From NCBI GenBank assembly GCA_900757905.1, contig CAAEPN010000034.1, positions 1 to 8,122 on the forward strand: a stretch of DNA of 8,122 bases. Direction: 5' to 3'. A program made the translations under genes and the position numbers. Below the pieces are notes generated by a model, which worked only from the letters and a program-made list of their open reading frames with translations, ran no database searches and was not told the DNA's origin. This document shows, one piece after another, positions 1 to 7,263 of this stretch. Every line of letters starts with the position of its first letter. Within the stretch, counting starts at the first letter, position 1. Origin of the DNA: Clostridia bacterium (GTDB lineage: Bacteria; Bacillota; Clostridia; Oscillospirales; CAG-382).

Positions 1-823
1 CCGCGCCATACAGCTCCTTCGGCAGAGGTGCAAGAAAATTTTCGGCCTCATACGTCAAATCGCCGACATAGCCGATATCGCGTAATGCGTCGGTGATTCT
101 GTCCCAATACCCCATACCGCCGTAAAACGGAAGCGTGTGCAGATCACGGTTGCCGTCGGTATCGTGAACGTGCAGCGCACCAAGCCGGTCATGCCCCAAT
201 GCGCGGATAAAATCTTCCGGCTTCTCATGCACGAGCATCGCATGTCCCAAATCAAGACAAGCCGTAAAGCTTTTGCTGTCAAGCGCGTCCATATACCGGA
301 TAAACTCCGCCGGTGTCGAACAGGTCGAATGCCCGATACGGGTATCGCACCTTCCGGCAAGCTCTTTGTCCTGCCACATATTTTCCACAGCCACACGGAT
401 GCCGTATTCTTCGCAGTACGGCTTCAACCGGTTATAGAACGCCACGTTTAATTCAAACAGCTTTTCCGGCACGCCGTCGTTTGCATAAACAAGATACTGC
501 ACCGGGTGTACCACAATGTTTTTTGCGCCCAAAAGCGACGCGTTTTTCATCGACCGGACAATATCCGCAAAAATCTCCTCGTCCCTGTCCGGCTTTCCCA
601 CTCCCGACGGAAACGGCGCGTGCGCCTGATTGAACACAAGCCCCTTATCTTCGGCTTTTTTCCGGAGTTCAGTAAAAAAGCGTCCGTCTAAATCTTTTGC
701 ATAATAGCGGGCATTGAAAAAACCGAAATCCAATGCCGTAAAACCTGCTTCCGCCAACATATCCACGGTTTCTTCCGGTGAAAACTGATGTAAATAGATT
801 GCAATTGAAGTTGAAAGTAACAT
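1..823 (-). CDS. Sugar phosphate isomerase/epimerase (xylose isomerase-like TIM barrel), 3' end outside the window
   Basis: The frame is open from an ATG at 821-823 to the left edge with no stop, giving 274 visible residues; the C-terminus is missing. An SD-like GAAAGGG (834-840, minus strand) lies 10 bases before the ATG. The sequence reads as an AP-endonuclease-2/xylose-isomerase-like TIM barrel: an N-terminal strand (STSIAIY), an AHAP motif (His68), VVHP (His106), VAVEN (Glu147), CLDLGHA (Asp191, His194), ALHVHD (His218, His220) and TYEAEN (Glu259). In this superfamily the Glu, Asp, His and Glu at such positions bind a divalent metal and interconvert keto sugars or their epimers. No signal peptide is seen, so it is probably cytoplasmic. 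It is divergent from two GH28-like genes and may act on sugars released by them; that link is inference. The exact substrate cannot be named. The fold is confident, the reaction is not. Confidence 0.88.
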   Translation of the reverse strand, partial: MLLSTSIAIYLHQFSPEETVDMLAEAGFTALDFGFFNARYYAKDLDGRFFTELRKKAEDKGLVFNQAHAPFPSGVGKPDRDEEIFADIVRSMKNASLLGAKNIVVHPVQYLVYANDGVPEKLFELNVAFYNRLKPYCEEYGIRVAVENMWQDKELAGRCDTRIGHSTCSTPAEFIRYMDALDSKSFTACLDLGHAMLVHEKPEDFIRALGHDRLGALHVHDTDGNRDLHTLPFYGGMGYWDRITDALRDIGYVGDLTYEAENFLAPLPKELYGA

Positions 824-851
824 TTATTCTCAACCCTTTCGTTTTTCTTTT

Positions 852-880
852 ATTATACCGATTCTCATAACGTTTGTCAA
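852..880 (-). promoter_or_regulatory. Perfect-consensus sigma-A promoter for the leftward isomerase/epimerase gene
   Basis: On the minus strand, TTGACA (875-880) is followed after exactly 17 bases by TATAAT (852-857). Both hexamers and the spacing match the housekeeping sigma-70/sigma-A consensus. Transcription would start near 845 and give a leader of only about 20 bases before the ATG at 823, with the SD at 834-840. An unregulated promoter this good would be very strong, so a repressor is likely; the inverted repeat at 884-898 lies just upstream of the -35 box. Confidence 0.85.
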
Positions 881-883
881 TAC

Positions 884-898
884 ACGAAAATTTTTCGT
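884..898. promoter_or_regulatory. Palindromic putative operator between the divergent promoters
   Basis: The sequence ACGAAAA-T-TTTTCGT is a perfect 7-bp inverted repeat around a single T. It sits between the leftward -35 box (875-880) and the rightward -35 box (910-915), where one bound regulator could control both transcription units. The symmetry and position are seen directly; the operator role is inferred, and no regulator gene lies in the window. AT-rich palindromes can also arise by chance. Confidence 0.45.
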
Positions 899-909
899 TC
901 GCACACTAC

Positions 910-938
910 TTGACTTTCGCTTGCGGCATTGTTACAAT
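910..938 (+). promoter_or_regulatory. Sigma-A promoter for the rightward GH28-like gene pair
   Basis: TTGACT (910-915), a 17-base spacer and TACAAT (933-938) match the sigma-A consensus at five of six positions in each box. The predicted start of transcription near 945 lies upstream of the SD AAAGGAAG (971-979) and the ATG at 987. This promoter also settles the start of the next gene: an in-frame TTG at 921 falls inside the spacer and cannot be on the transcript. Confidence 0.75.
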
Positions 939-986
939 AAACAAAAAGAATTCATTCCCAAAATCCGAAAAAAGGAAGTGTTATCC

Positions 987-2186
987 ATGCAAACCTACAT
1001 TCAAGCCGGAAAAGCAAGCGGCGCAACCGACGCCGAACAGATCCAAAACGCCATAGCCGAAGCGAAAAGTAACGGCACAAACCGTGTCGTTATTTCCCGT
1101 CATAACGACCGCACCGGCGCGGACATCTGGAACATCGACCGCACGGTTTTTCTGCCGGACGATATTGAACTTCTTATCGACAACGCGCATCTGCGCCTTG
1201 CCGACGGCGCATTCTGCAACATGTTTTCCAACGAAAACATCACAAAGGACATTTCCCATACCACGGCCGGCGAACAGAAAAACATCACACTTCGCGGAAT
1301 CGGCAACGCGATTTTGGACGGCGGCACATACAACGGCCTTTCCGAAAAAAACAGCCTGCAAGACGGCAGACCGCACATTTCGGTCAATACCACGCTTCTT
1401 TTCTTCAACGTTTCGGGACTTCGCGTCGAAAATTTTGCCGTCATCAACCAGCGTTGGTGGGGCATGACCAACATTTTCGTGCATGACGCCGTTTTCCGCA
1501 ACATCCGCTTCGAAGCCGACATCTCGCGTGTCGATTCCGACGGCGTTCACCATCCGGATGAGATCCCGAAGACCTATAATGAAATTTACGTCAAAAATGC
1601 CGACGGGATCGACCTTCGTATCGGCTGTCACGACGTGCTTATCGAAAACATCACCGGCTTTACCGAGGACGATACGGTTGCTCTCACCGCGCTCGGCGGA
1701 TTTGAACGCAAGCTCGGATATATTGTCGAGGGCCAAAGCACCGACATTCACGACGTAAAAATTCGGAATATTGCCTCCGACAGCTATTTCTGCGCCGTCG
1801 TGCGGCTTCTCAACGACGAGGGCAACAAGTTATACAACATCGATATTGACGGCGTCACGCACGTGTTCTCCGGCAAGCACCCGGCAAGACCGAACTTTGT
1901 CGTGCGTATCGGCGATATGAACTATGCCAAAAAGCACAGCACGCTCGGCGATACCCACCACATTTCGGTGAAAAATGTCTATTCGCACGGCACTTATGCA
2001 GTCGGTCTGTTCAAAGGCTTGGTCGATGCGGAGCTTAACAACATCGTTGTGGCCGACGGCGGCTTATATGGCTTTGGCAGCCTTGAAGGCGGCAAAGCAG
2101 TAGTTAAAAATGTGCGCTTTGGAAATTTCGTCACGCTGTCAAGCAGCGCAAAAGCCATTCATGAGGGCAGCTTCACACAAGAATAA
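987..2186 (+). CDS. GH28-like parallel beta-helix protein (polygalacturonase-related), probably intracellular
   Basis: The protein has 399 residues and starts at ATG 987, which is preceded by AAAGGAAG; an in-frame TTG at 921 is rejected because it lies within the promoter. The repeated pattern of short turns ending in N-I or N-V (for example KNITLRGIGNAILDGG at 99-113, NVSGLRVENF, VLIENITGF, VKIRNIAS) is typical of right-handed parallel beta-helix enzymes. NADGID (204-209) and TEDD (226-229) align with the NTD and GDD motifs of glycoside hydrolase family 28, whose aspartates hydrolyse alpha-galacturonosyl bonds. The family's G-H-G motif is not visible; the equivalent turn reads SYFCAVVRLL (266-275). 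There is no signal peptide, so it probably acts on imported oligosaccharides. It is followed after 27 bases by a second GH28-like gene, and the two are likely co-transcribed. The fold is confident; substrate and activity are not. Confidence 0.85.
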   Translation: MQTYIQAGKASGATDAEQIQNAIAEAKSNGTNRVVISRHNDRTGADIWNIDRTVFLPDDIELLIDNAHLRLADGAFCNMFSNENITKDISHTTAGEQKNITLRGIGNAILDGGTYNGLSEKNSLQDGRPHISVNTTLLFFNVSGLRVENFAVINQRWWGMTNIFVHDAVFRNIRFEADISRVDSDGVHHPDEIPKTYNEIYVKNADGIDLRIGCHDVLIENITGFTEDDTVALTALGGFERKLGYIVEGQSTDIHDVKIRNIASDSYFCAVVRLLNDEGNKLYNIDIDGVTHVFSGKHPARPNFVVRIGDMNYAKKHSTLGDTHHISVKNVYSHGTYAVGLFKGLVDAELNNIVVADGGLYGFGSLEGGKAVVKNVRFGNFVTLSSSAKAIHEGSFTQE

Positions 2187-2213
2187 TAAGCTGATATATA
2201 AAGGAAGATTCTT

Positions 2214-3517
2214 ATGCAGAACGTACTTGATTTCGGTGCCAAGGGCGACGGAAAAAAGCTCGACACCGCAGCCATCCAAGCCGCCATCGACGCCGGCGGC
2301 GAGGTCTACTTCCCGAAAGGCACTTACATCTCCGGCACACTGTACTTAAAAAGCGGTGGCGGACTGAATTTATCCTCCGGCGCAGTTCTTCGCGCGTCGC
2401 ATGACCGTGCCGACTACAATGCCGACGATTTCTGCGAGCAGAATGTGGCGTTTTCGCAGGAGACCGTCACCGGCGCACACCTGATCGTTGCAGTGGAGCA
2501 GGAAAACATTTTCATCAAGGGCGAGGGCATTATCGACGGCGATTCGCATTATTGGATGAACGAAAGCCGCATGGTGCCGGGCGAGGACGCCTTTGCGCCG
2601 CACCCGGATCGCATCGCGCAGATGATCTTCTTTGCGAATGCAAAAACGTGAAGATTACCGATATTTCGCTTCGCTATGCGCCGTATTGGCATTTATTCTT
2701 ACACGGCTGCGAGGAGGTGCAAATTCGCGACGTCAACATCAAGGGTGAGCCGCGGCAATTCACCAACGACGGTATCGATATCGACTGCTGCAAGCGTGTG
2801 ACGGTAAGCGGCTGTATCATCGATGTGGGCGACGACGCGCTGACGCTCCGAGCCAACGAAAAACGGTTAAAGGAAAAGCGTCCGTGCGAGGATGTAACAG
2901 TCACCGGCTGCGTGCTTTGCTCACGTATGGATTACGCCATCCGCATCGGCGTCGGAGCAGGAAAAATCCGCAACTGCCTGTTTTCCGATGTCCGCATTCA
3001 TGACTCCCACTGCGGTGTCGGCTTCACCGCCTACTTTGCTCTTTTCCGTTCCGGTATGGCGGCCACCATTGAAAACATTCGCTTTTCGAATATGCTCATC
3101 GACGCCAACCGGCCGCTCGATATCCACAATGCTTCGTCAGATGACGCGCCGCCGGCCTCGAATTATGCCTACATCAAAAATATCGCCTTTAACAGTATCC
3201 GAACCTATGGCAAGCGCAACAATACCATTTCCGGTTTTGTAAACAGTGAACTTTCACACATCACCTTTACCGACTGCGATTTTGTCTGTAGCGGCCGAGG
3301 AAAGGTCACCGAAGCTCAGGACGAAAACGGCCATTGGGATAACAGGACCGGCGACAGTCTGTTTGTCATCCGCAAAGCCAAAGACGTTCGTTTCCGCAAC
3401 TGTGGTTTTTCTTTCACGCCGGAAAGCGAAAACTACGACTATGACGCTTCGACGGAAAACTGCGAAAACATTCAGTTTTATAATTGTCTGCATTCCAAAG
3501 GCGTTAAGGACAATTGA
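2214..3517 (+). pseudogene. Second GH28-like parallel beta-helix protein, interrupted by a -1 frameshift
   Basis: An ATG at 2214 with SD AAGGAAG (2201-2207) opens a frame that stops at TGA 2649-2651 after 145 residues (NVLDFGAKGDGKKLDTAAIQ, then KGEGIIDGDSHYW). The rest of the protein continues in the -1 frame to TGA 3515-3517. Joining the frames at the A tract near 2642-2646 gives about 434 residues, a normal length for GH28. The second part has TNDGIDID (184-190 of the joined protein) and VGDDALTLR (205-213), matching the NTD and GDD catalytic regions. The G-H-G motif is replaced by SRMDYAIRIGV. There is no signal peptide. It shares architecture with the upstream gene and is probably an intracellular partner enzyme. 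Both halves are well preserved, with no other lesion, so this could be a recent mutation or a base-calling error rather than a decayed gene. If left uncorrected, the second fragment might be translated from an internal start such as ATG 2552. Confidence 0.85.
2631..2651 (+). other. Frameshift site in the second GH28-like gene
   Basis: Reading frame is lost between a T3 run (2631-2633) and an A5 run (2642-2646), and the original frame ends at TGA 2649-2651. Adding one A to the A run gives FFANAKNVKITDI; adding one T to the T run gives FFCECKNVKITDI. Both read through smoothly and resemble the F-x-N-x-x-N-V stretch common in beta-helix enzymes; the A-run repair fits slightly better. The A5 run is not a canonical X-XXY-YYZ slippery heptamer, so programmed frameshifting is the less likely reading. 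Confidence 0.8.
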
Positions 3518-3552
3518 AAATGGACAATAAAAAGCAACGGATAGCGCTTTTT

Positions 3553-3584
3553 CTGCGGCACGGACTTCGTACCGCAGTTTTTTT
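3553..3584 (+). terminator. Intrinsic terminator closing the GH28-like unit
   Basis: The arms CTGCGGCACG (3553-3562) and CGTACCGCAG (3568-3577) pair with a single C-A mismatch around a GACTT loop, followed by seven T residues (3578-3584). It lies 35 bases after the stop at 3517 and before the promoter of the next operon, so it separates the two transcription units. Confidence 0.85.
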
Positions 3585-3616
3585 GCCGATTTTTACGATT
3601 TTTCACCCCAAAACGC

Positions 3617-3645
3617 TTGTAAAATCAAAAGAACTATGCTATACT
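3617..3645 (+). promoter_or_regulatory. Extended -10 promoter for the TSCPD-pgcA-proS operon
   Basis: TTGTAA (3617-3622), a 17-base spacer and TATACT (3640-3645) preceded by TGC (3637-3639) form a sigma-A promoter with an extended -10. A second TATACT overlaps at 3645-3650. Predicted transcription starts near 3652, leaving a leader of about 55 bases before the ATG at 3708. A 13-base direct repeat, TGCCGATTTTTAC, occurs on both sides at 3584-3596 and 3678-3690. Confidence 0.65.
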
Positions 3646-3707
3646 ATACTGTAATAATTTGCAGACGTATGCCTGCATGCCGATTTTTACCGAAAGGAAG
3701 TGCCGTC

Positions 3708-3965
3708 ATGGCAAAATTAACCTATAAACCGAGCGGCGTCTGTTCGCGCGCCATCCACATTGAAACGGAAAACGGAATCATCACGCATATCGATTTCGAA
3801 GGCGGCTGCGCCGGAAATACCAAGGGCGTTGCTGCTCTTGCAACCGGCATGAGCGTCAAGGACGCCATTGAAAAACTCTCCGGCATCCAGTGCGGCTTCA
3901 AGGGCACCTCTTGCCCGGATCAGCTTGCCAAGGCACTCAAGCAGCTTGAGGAGCAGAACGCATAA
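3708..3965 (+). CDS. TSCPD domain-containing protein (TIGR03905-like)
   Basis: This small protein has 85 residues. The start is ATG 3708, with AAGGAAG (3694-3700) seven bases upstream; a longer frame from 3636 would begin inside the promoter. The sequence carries GVCSRAI (10-16), GGCAGNTKGVAALATGM (32-48) and GTSCPDQLAKAL (66-77). The last contains the TSCPD signature also found at the C-terminus of vitamin-B12-dependent ribonucleotide reductases. Four cysteines (12, 34, 62, 69) could bind a metal; this is inference. Stand-alone members of this family in anaerobic Firmicutes have no established function that I know of. It is first in an operon and ends 27 bases before the sugar-phosphate mutase gene. 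Family assignment is strong; no role is claimed. Confidence 0.9.
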   Translation: MAKLTYKPSGVCSRAIHIETENGIITHIDFEGGCAGNTKGVAALATGMSVKDAIEKLSGIQCGFKGTSCPDQLAKALKQLEEQNA

Positions 3966-3992
3966 ACACCAAAACGCAAAAGGAGAAAATAT

Positions 3993-5714
3993 ATGTCCGA
4001 TTTCATGAGCGAATACAAAAAATGGTTAGCCAATAAAGATCTCGACGCCGAGCTTCGCGAAGAACTTACCGCCATCGAAAACGACCCGAAGGAAATTGAA
4101 GAACGCTTTGCCTTTCCGCTCGCGTTCGGCACGGGCGGACTTCGCGGCATTATCCGCGCCGGTCTTAACGGCATGAACATCTATACCGTCGCCCAGGCAA
4201 CGCAAGGCCTTGCCGAGCTTGTCAAAAAAGACGGCGGCGCGGAAATGGGCGTCGTTATTGCGTCGGATACGCGCATTAAATCCGATGTCTTTTCGGAAAT
4301 TTCCGCACGCGTGCTTGCCGCAAACGGCATTCGCGCCTACCTTTTCGACGCGCCGCGCCCCACGCCGGAGCTTTCGTTTGCTCTGCGTTATCTGCACGCC
4401 AAGGCCGGTATCAATGTGACCGCGTCGCATAACCCCAACATTTACAACGGCTACAAGGCCTATTGGGAGGACGGCGCACAGATCTCGCCCGAACAGGCAG
4501 ACGTGGTCTCAGCCGCTATCGAAAAGGTCGATATCTTCGCCGGCGTTAAGCTCGTAAGCTTTGAAGAGGGCAAAAAATCGGGACTTATTCAGATCATCGG
4601 GCAAGAGGTCGATGAAGCCTATATGAAGGTCGTGCTCGCCGAACGCATTCGCCCGAATGCCATTCCTGACGTTGCCGACGATTTCAAGGTCGTTTACACG
4701 CCGTTCCACGGAACCGGCCGCGTACTCGTACCGGAGGTATTGAAACGCGCCGGACTCAAGCATCTGTACTGCGTTCCGGAGCAGATGATCCCCGACGGAC
4801 GCTTTCCGACCGTAAAAAGCCCGAATCCCGAAGATAAGGCAGGGTTTGCGCTTGCCATGAAGATTGCCGAAGAAAACGGCTGCGATCTTCTTATCGGTAC
4901 CGACCCGGACGCCGACCGCGTAGGCGTTATTGTGCGCGCCTCGAACGGTGAATTCGTGCCGCTCACCGGCAATCAGATCGGCGTCATGCTGCTTTCCTAT
5001 ATTATTGAAGCAAGAAAGCTCGAAAACAAACTGCCGGCCAACGCCGCCGCCGTCAAATCTATTGTCAGCACCAAGCTTGCCGATAAGGTCTGCGAAGCAA
5101 ACGGCGTTACTATGATAAACGTCCTCACCGGCTTTAAGTTTATCGGCGAAAAAATCAAGGAATTCGAAGAGACCGGCTCGCACACCTATATTTTCGGCTT
5201 CGAAGAAAGCTACGGCTACCTGTCCGGCACGTATGCACGCGACAAGGACGCCGTCTGCGCCTCCATGCTGATTACCGAAATGGCCGCCTTTTACCGCGCT
5301 CGCGGCAAGAGCCTTTATGAGGTGCTTTGCAGCATTTTCGAGAAATACGGCTACTATTCCGAGGGCATCGGCACCATCGTTCTGCCGGGTTTGGACGGTC
5401 TTGCAAAAATGGGTGAACTCATGGACGGCTTGCGCCAAAATCCGCCGAAAGAGATCGCCGGCGTCAAGGTCGCGTCAGTGGCCGATTACAAAACCGGCCT
5501 TATCACCGCTGCTAATGGCAGCACCGCTCCGACCGGGCTTCCGAAATCAAACGTGTTATTCTATACGCTTGAAAACGGCGATTCGGTAGTCATTCGTCCG
5601 TCCGGTACAGAACCGAAGATCAAGCTGTATTATTTGGTTTCGGACAAAACCGCCTCCGCTGCCGAAGAAAAGCGGAACGCCTACAAGGCCGCCTTTGAAA
5701 AGCTGCTCGGCTAA
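3993..5714 (+). CDS. pgcA: Phospho-sugar mutase (alpha-phosphoglucomutase/phosphomannomutase)
   Basis: The protein has 573 residues, close to the usual length of Firmicutes PgcA-type mutases. The start is ATG 3993, seven bases after AAAAGGAG (3978-3985). It belongs to the alpha-D-phosphohexomutase superfamily, which interconverts glucose-1-phosphate and glucose-6-phosphate (or mannose equivalents) through a phosphoserine. All four signature sites are intact: GTGGLRG near 46-52, the active-site loop TASHNP with Ser145, the Mg-binding DPDADR (304-309), the sugar-binding GFEESYGY (402-409) and the phosphate-binding RPSGTEPK (535-542). It is cytoplasmic and would supply glucose-1-phosphate for nucleotide sugars and storage glucan, or return it to glycolysis. 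It follows the TSCPD gene by 27 bases and precedes proS by 36 bases, with no promoter or terminator seen in either gap. Glucose versus mannose preference cannot be read from the sequence. Confidence 0.96.
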   Translation: MSDFMSEYKKWLANKDLDAELREELTAIENDPKEIEERFAFPLAFGTGGLRGIIRAGLNGMNIYTVAQATQGLAELVKKDGGAEMGVVIASDTRIKSDVFSEISARVLAANGIRAYLFDAPRPTPELSFALRYLHAKAGINVTASHNPNIYNGYKAYWEDGAQISPEQADVVSAAIEKVDIFAGVKLVSFEEGKKSGLIQIIGQEVDEAYMKVVLAERIRPNAIPDVADDFKVVYTPFHGTGRVLVPEVLKRAGLKHLYCVPEQMIPDGRFPTVKSPNPEDKAGFALAMKIAEENGCDLLIGTDPDADRVGVIVRASNGEFVPLTGNQIGVMLLSYIIEARKLENKLPANAAAVKSIVSTKLADKVCEANGVTMINVLTGFKFIGEKIKEFEETGSHTYIFGFEESYGYLSGTYARDKDAVCASMLITEMAAFYRARGKSLYEVLCSIFEKYGYYSEGIGTIVLPGLDGLAKMGELMDGLRQNPPKEIAGVKVASVADYKTGLITAANGSTAPTGLPKSNVLFYTLENGDSVVIRPSGTEPKIKLYYLVSDKTASAAEEKRNAYKAAFEKLLG

Positions 5715-5750
5715 AATAGAAATCGAATCAAATCGAAAGGATATATAAAA

Positions 5751-7208
5751 ATGGCAAACGACAACAAAAAAATGGTGGAAAAGATCACCTCGCGCGATGT
5801 GGACTTTGCCCAATGGTACACCGACATCGTCAAAAATGCCGACCTTGCGGATTATTCCGGCGTTAAGGGCTGCATGATCATCCGTCCCTACGGCTACGCG
5901 ATCTGGGAAAACATTCAGCGTATCATGGACGGCAAATTCAAAGAAACCGGTCATGAGAACGTCTATATGCCGATGTTCATTCCGGAAAGCCTTCTCAACA
6001 AGGAAAAAGACCACGTCGAGGGCTTTGCGCCGGAGGTAGCATGGGTCACGCACGGCGGAAACGAGGAGCTGACCGAGCGTCTTTGCGTCCGTCCGACCTC
6101 GGAAACGCTGTTCTGCGAGCATTATGCAAACATCATCCACTCCTACCGTGATCTGCCGAAGTTATACAACCAATGGTGCAGCGTAGTGCGCTGGGAAAAG
6201 ACGACGCGTCCGTTCTTGCGCACGCGTGAATTCCTTTGGCAAGAGGGTCACACCATGCATGCGACAGCCGAAGAAGCCGTAGAAGAAACGCTTCGCATGT
6301 TGAACGTTTATGCGGACGTCTGCGAAAACGACCTCGCTATGCCGGTCGTAAAAGGCCCGAAAACGCCGTCCGATAAATTCGCCGGTGCAGAGGATACCTA
6401 TGCCATTGAAGCGCTCATGCACGACGGCAAGGCGCTTCAGGCCGGAACCAGCCATTATTTCGGCAACGGCTTTGCCAAGGCGTTTGGCATTACATACAAG
6501 ACCAAGGACAATAAGGACGAATATCCGCATCAGACCTCTTGGGGTACGACCACACGTCTTATCGGCGCTATCATCATGACCCACGGCGACGACAACGGAC
6601 TCGTTCTGCCGCCGGCAGTCGCACCGATCCAAGCGGTCATCGTTCCGGTCGCCCAGCACAAAGAGGGCGTTCTCGACGAGGCAAGAAAATTATACGACAA
6701 ATTAAAGGCCTGCGGCATTCGTGTCAAGCTTGACGACAGCGAAAACAGCCCCGGCTGGAAGTTCGCAGAATACGAGATGAAGGGCGTTCCGGTACGCGTA
6801 GAGATCGGCCCGAAGGATATCGAAAATAAACAGTGCGTCGTTGTGACGCGCCACAATCGCGAAAAGTCGTTCCTGCCGCTTGACGATATGCTCGAAGCCT
6901 TTGCAGACGGCATTCAGAAGAAGCTTGCCGAAGTGCGCGACGGCATGTATGCCATTGCGCTTGAAAACCGCGAAAAGCACACCTATAACTGCACGAGCAT
7001 CGATGAGATCAATCAAGTGCTTGCCGAAAAAGGCGACGGCTTTGTTCGTGCCATGTGGTGCGGCGAAGAGGAATGCGAAGACAAGGTCAAGGAGATGACC
7101 GGCGTCGGCTCGCGCTGCATTCCGTTTGAGCAAGAGAAACTCAGCGATGTCTGCGTTTGCTGCGGACGTCCGGCCAAGAAGCTCGTTTACTGGGGCAAGG
7201 CCTATTAA
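5751..7208 (+). CDS. proS: Prolyl-tRNA synthetase, archaeal/eukaryal-type short form (ProS type 3)
   Basis: The protein has 485 residues and starts at ATG 5751, nine bases after AAAGGA (5736-5741). It charges tRNA-Pro with proline in the cytoplasm. Class II synthetase features are present: VRPTSET (113-119), motif 2 in VVRWEKTTRPFLRTREFLW (145-163), the HQTSWGTTTR stretch (260-269) and motif 3 in GLVLPPAVAPIQAV (283-296). The anticodon-binding domain follows from about 297. The C-terminal extension has Cys437, Cys442, Cys468 and Cys471, spaced as expected for the structural zinc site of the short form, and ends in a conserved-looking aromatic tail (VYWGKAY). The long bacterial form's editing insertion is absent. 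No T-box leader fits in the 36-base gap, so it appears to be read through from the upstream genes. A strong terminator follows. Confidence 0.97.
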   Translation: MANDNKKMVEKITSRDVDFAQWYTDIVKNADLADYSGVKGCMIIRPYGYAIWENIQRIMDGKFKETGHENVYMPMFIPESLLNKEKDHVEGFAPEVAWVTHGGNEELTERLCVRPTSETLFCEHYANIIHSYRDLPKLYNQWCSVVRWEKTTRPFLRTREFLWQEGHTMHATAEEAVEETLRMLNVYADVCENDLAMPVVKGPKTPSDKFAGAEDTYAIEALMHDGKALQAGTSHYFGNGFAKAFGITYKTKDNKDEYPHQTSWGTTTRLIGAIIMTHGDDNGLVLPPAVAPIQAVIVPVAQHKEGVLDEARKLYDKLKACGIRVKLDDSENSPGWKFAEYEMKGVPVRVEIGPKDIENKQCVVVTRHNREKSFLPLDDMLEAFADGIQKKLAEVRDGMYAIALENREKHTYNCTSIDEINQVLAEKGDGFVRAMWCGEEECEDKVKEMTGVGSRCIPFEQEKLSDVCVCCGRPAKKLVYWGKAY

Positions 7209-7223
7209 AAAGAAGCTATATAA

Positions 7224-7263
7224 AAAAGAAGAACCGCATTCGGATGAATGCGGTTCTTCTTTT
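7224..7263 (+). terminator. Strong hairpin terminator after proS
   Basis: Two 18-base arms (7224-7241 and 7246-7263) pair perfectly around a GGAT loop. The arms start with AAAAGAAG and end with CTTCTTTT, so the 3' arm carries its own T-rich tail. It begins 16 bases after the proS stop. The A-rich 5' side means it could also stop transcription coming from the right. Its core is repeated in the hairpin at 7457-7493. Confidence 0.88.

Noticed and set aside
921..986. N-terminal extension of the first GH28-like protein from TTG 921
   Set aside because: The extension overlaps the spacer and -10 box of the rightward promoter, and ATG 987 has a good SD and matches the natural start of the beta-helix domain.
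981..1751. Long antisense open frame opposite the first GH28-like gene
   Set aside because: It is a shadow of the GC-rich third positions of the real gene; its protein shows no recognisable motif and it has no SD-supported context. The same applies to long antisense frames at 4509-5438 and 5556-6140.
3636..3707. N-terminal extension of the TSCPD protein upstream of ATG 3708
   Set aside because: It would begin inside the promoter region; ATG 3708 has a well-placed AAGGAAG and fits the family length.
5715..5750. Possible T-box or separate promoter before proS
   Set aside because: Only 36 bases lie between pgcA and proS, too short for a T-box leader, and no -35/-10 pair is visible.
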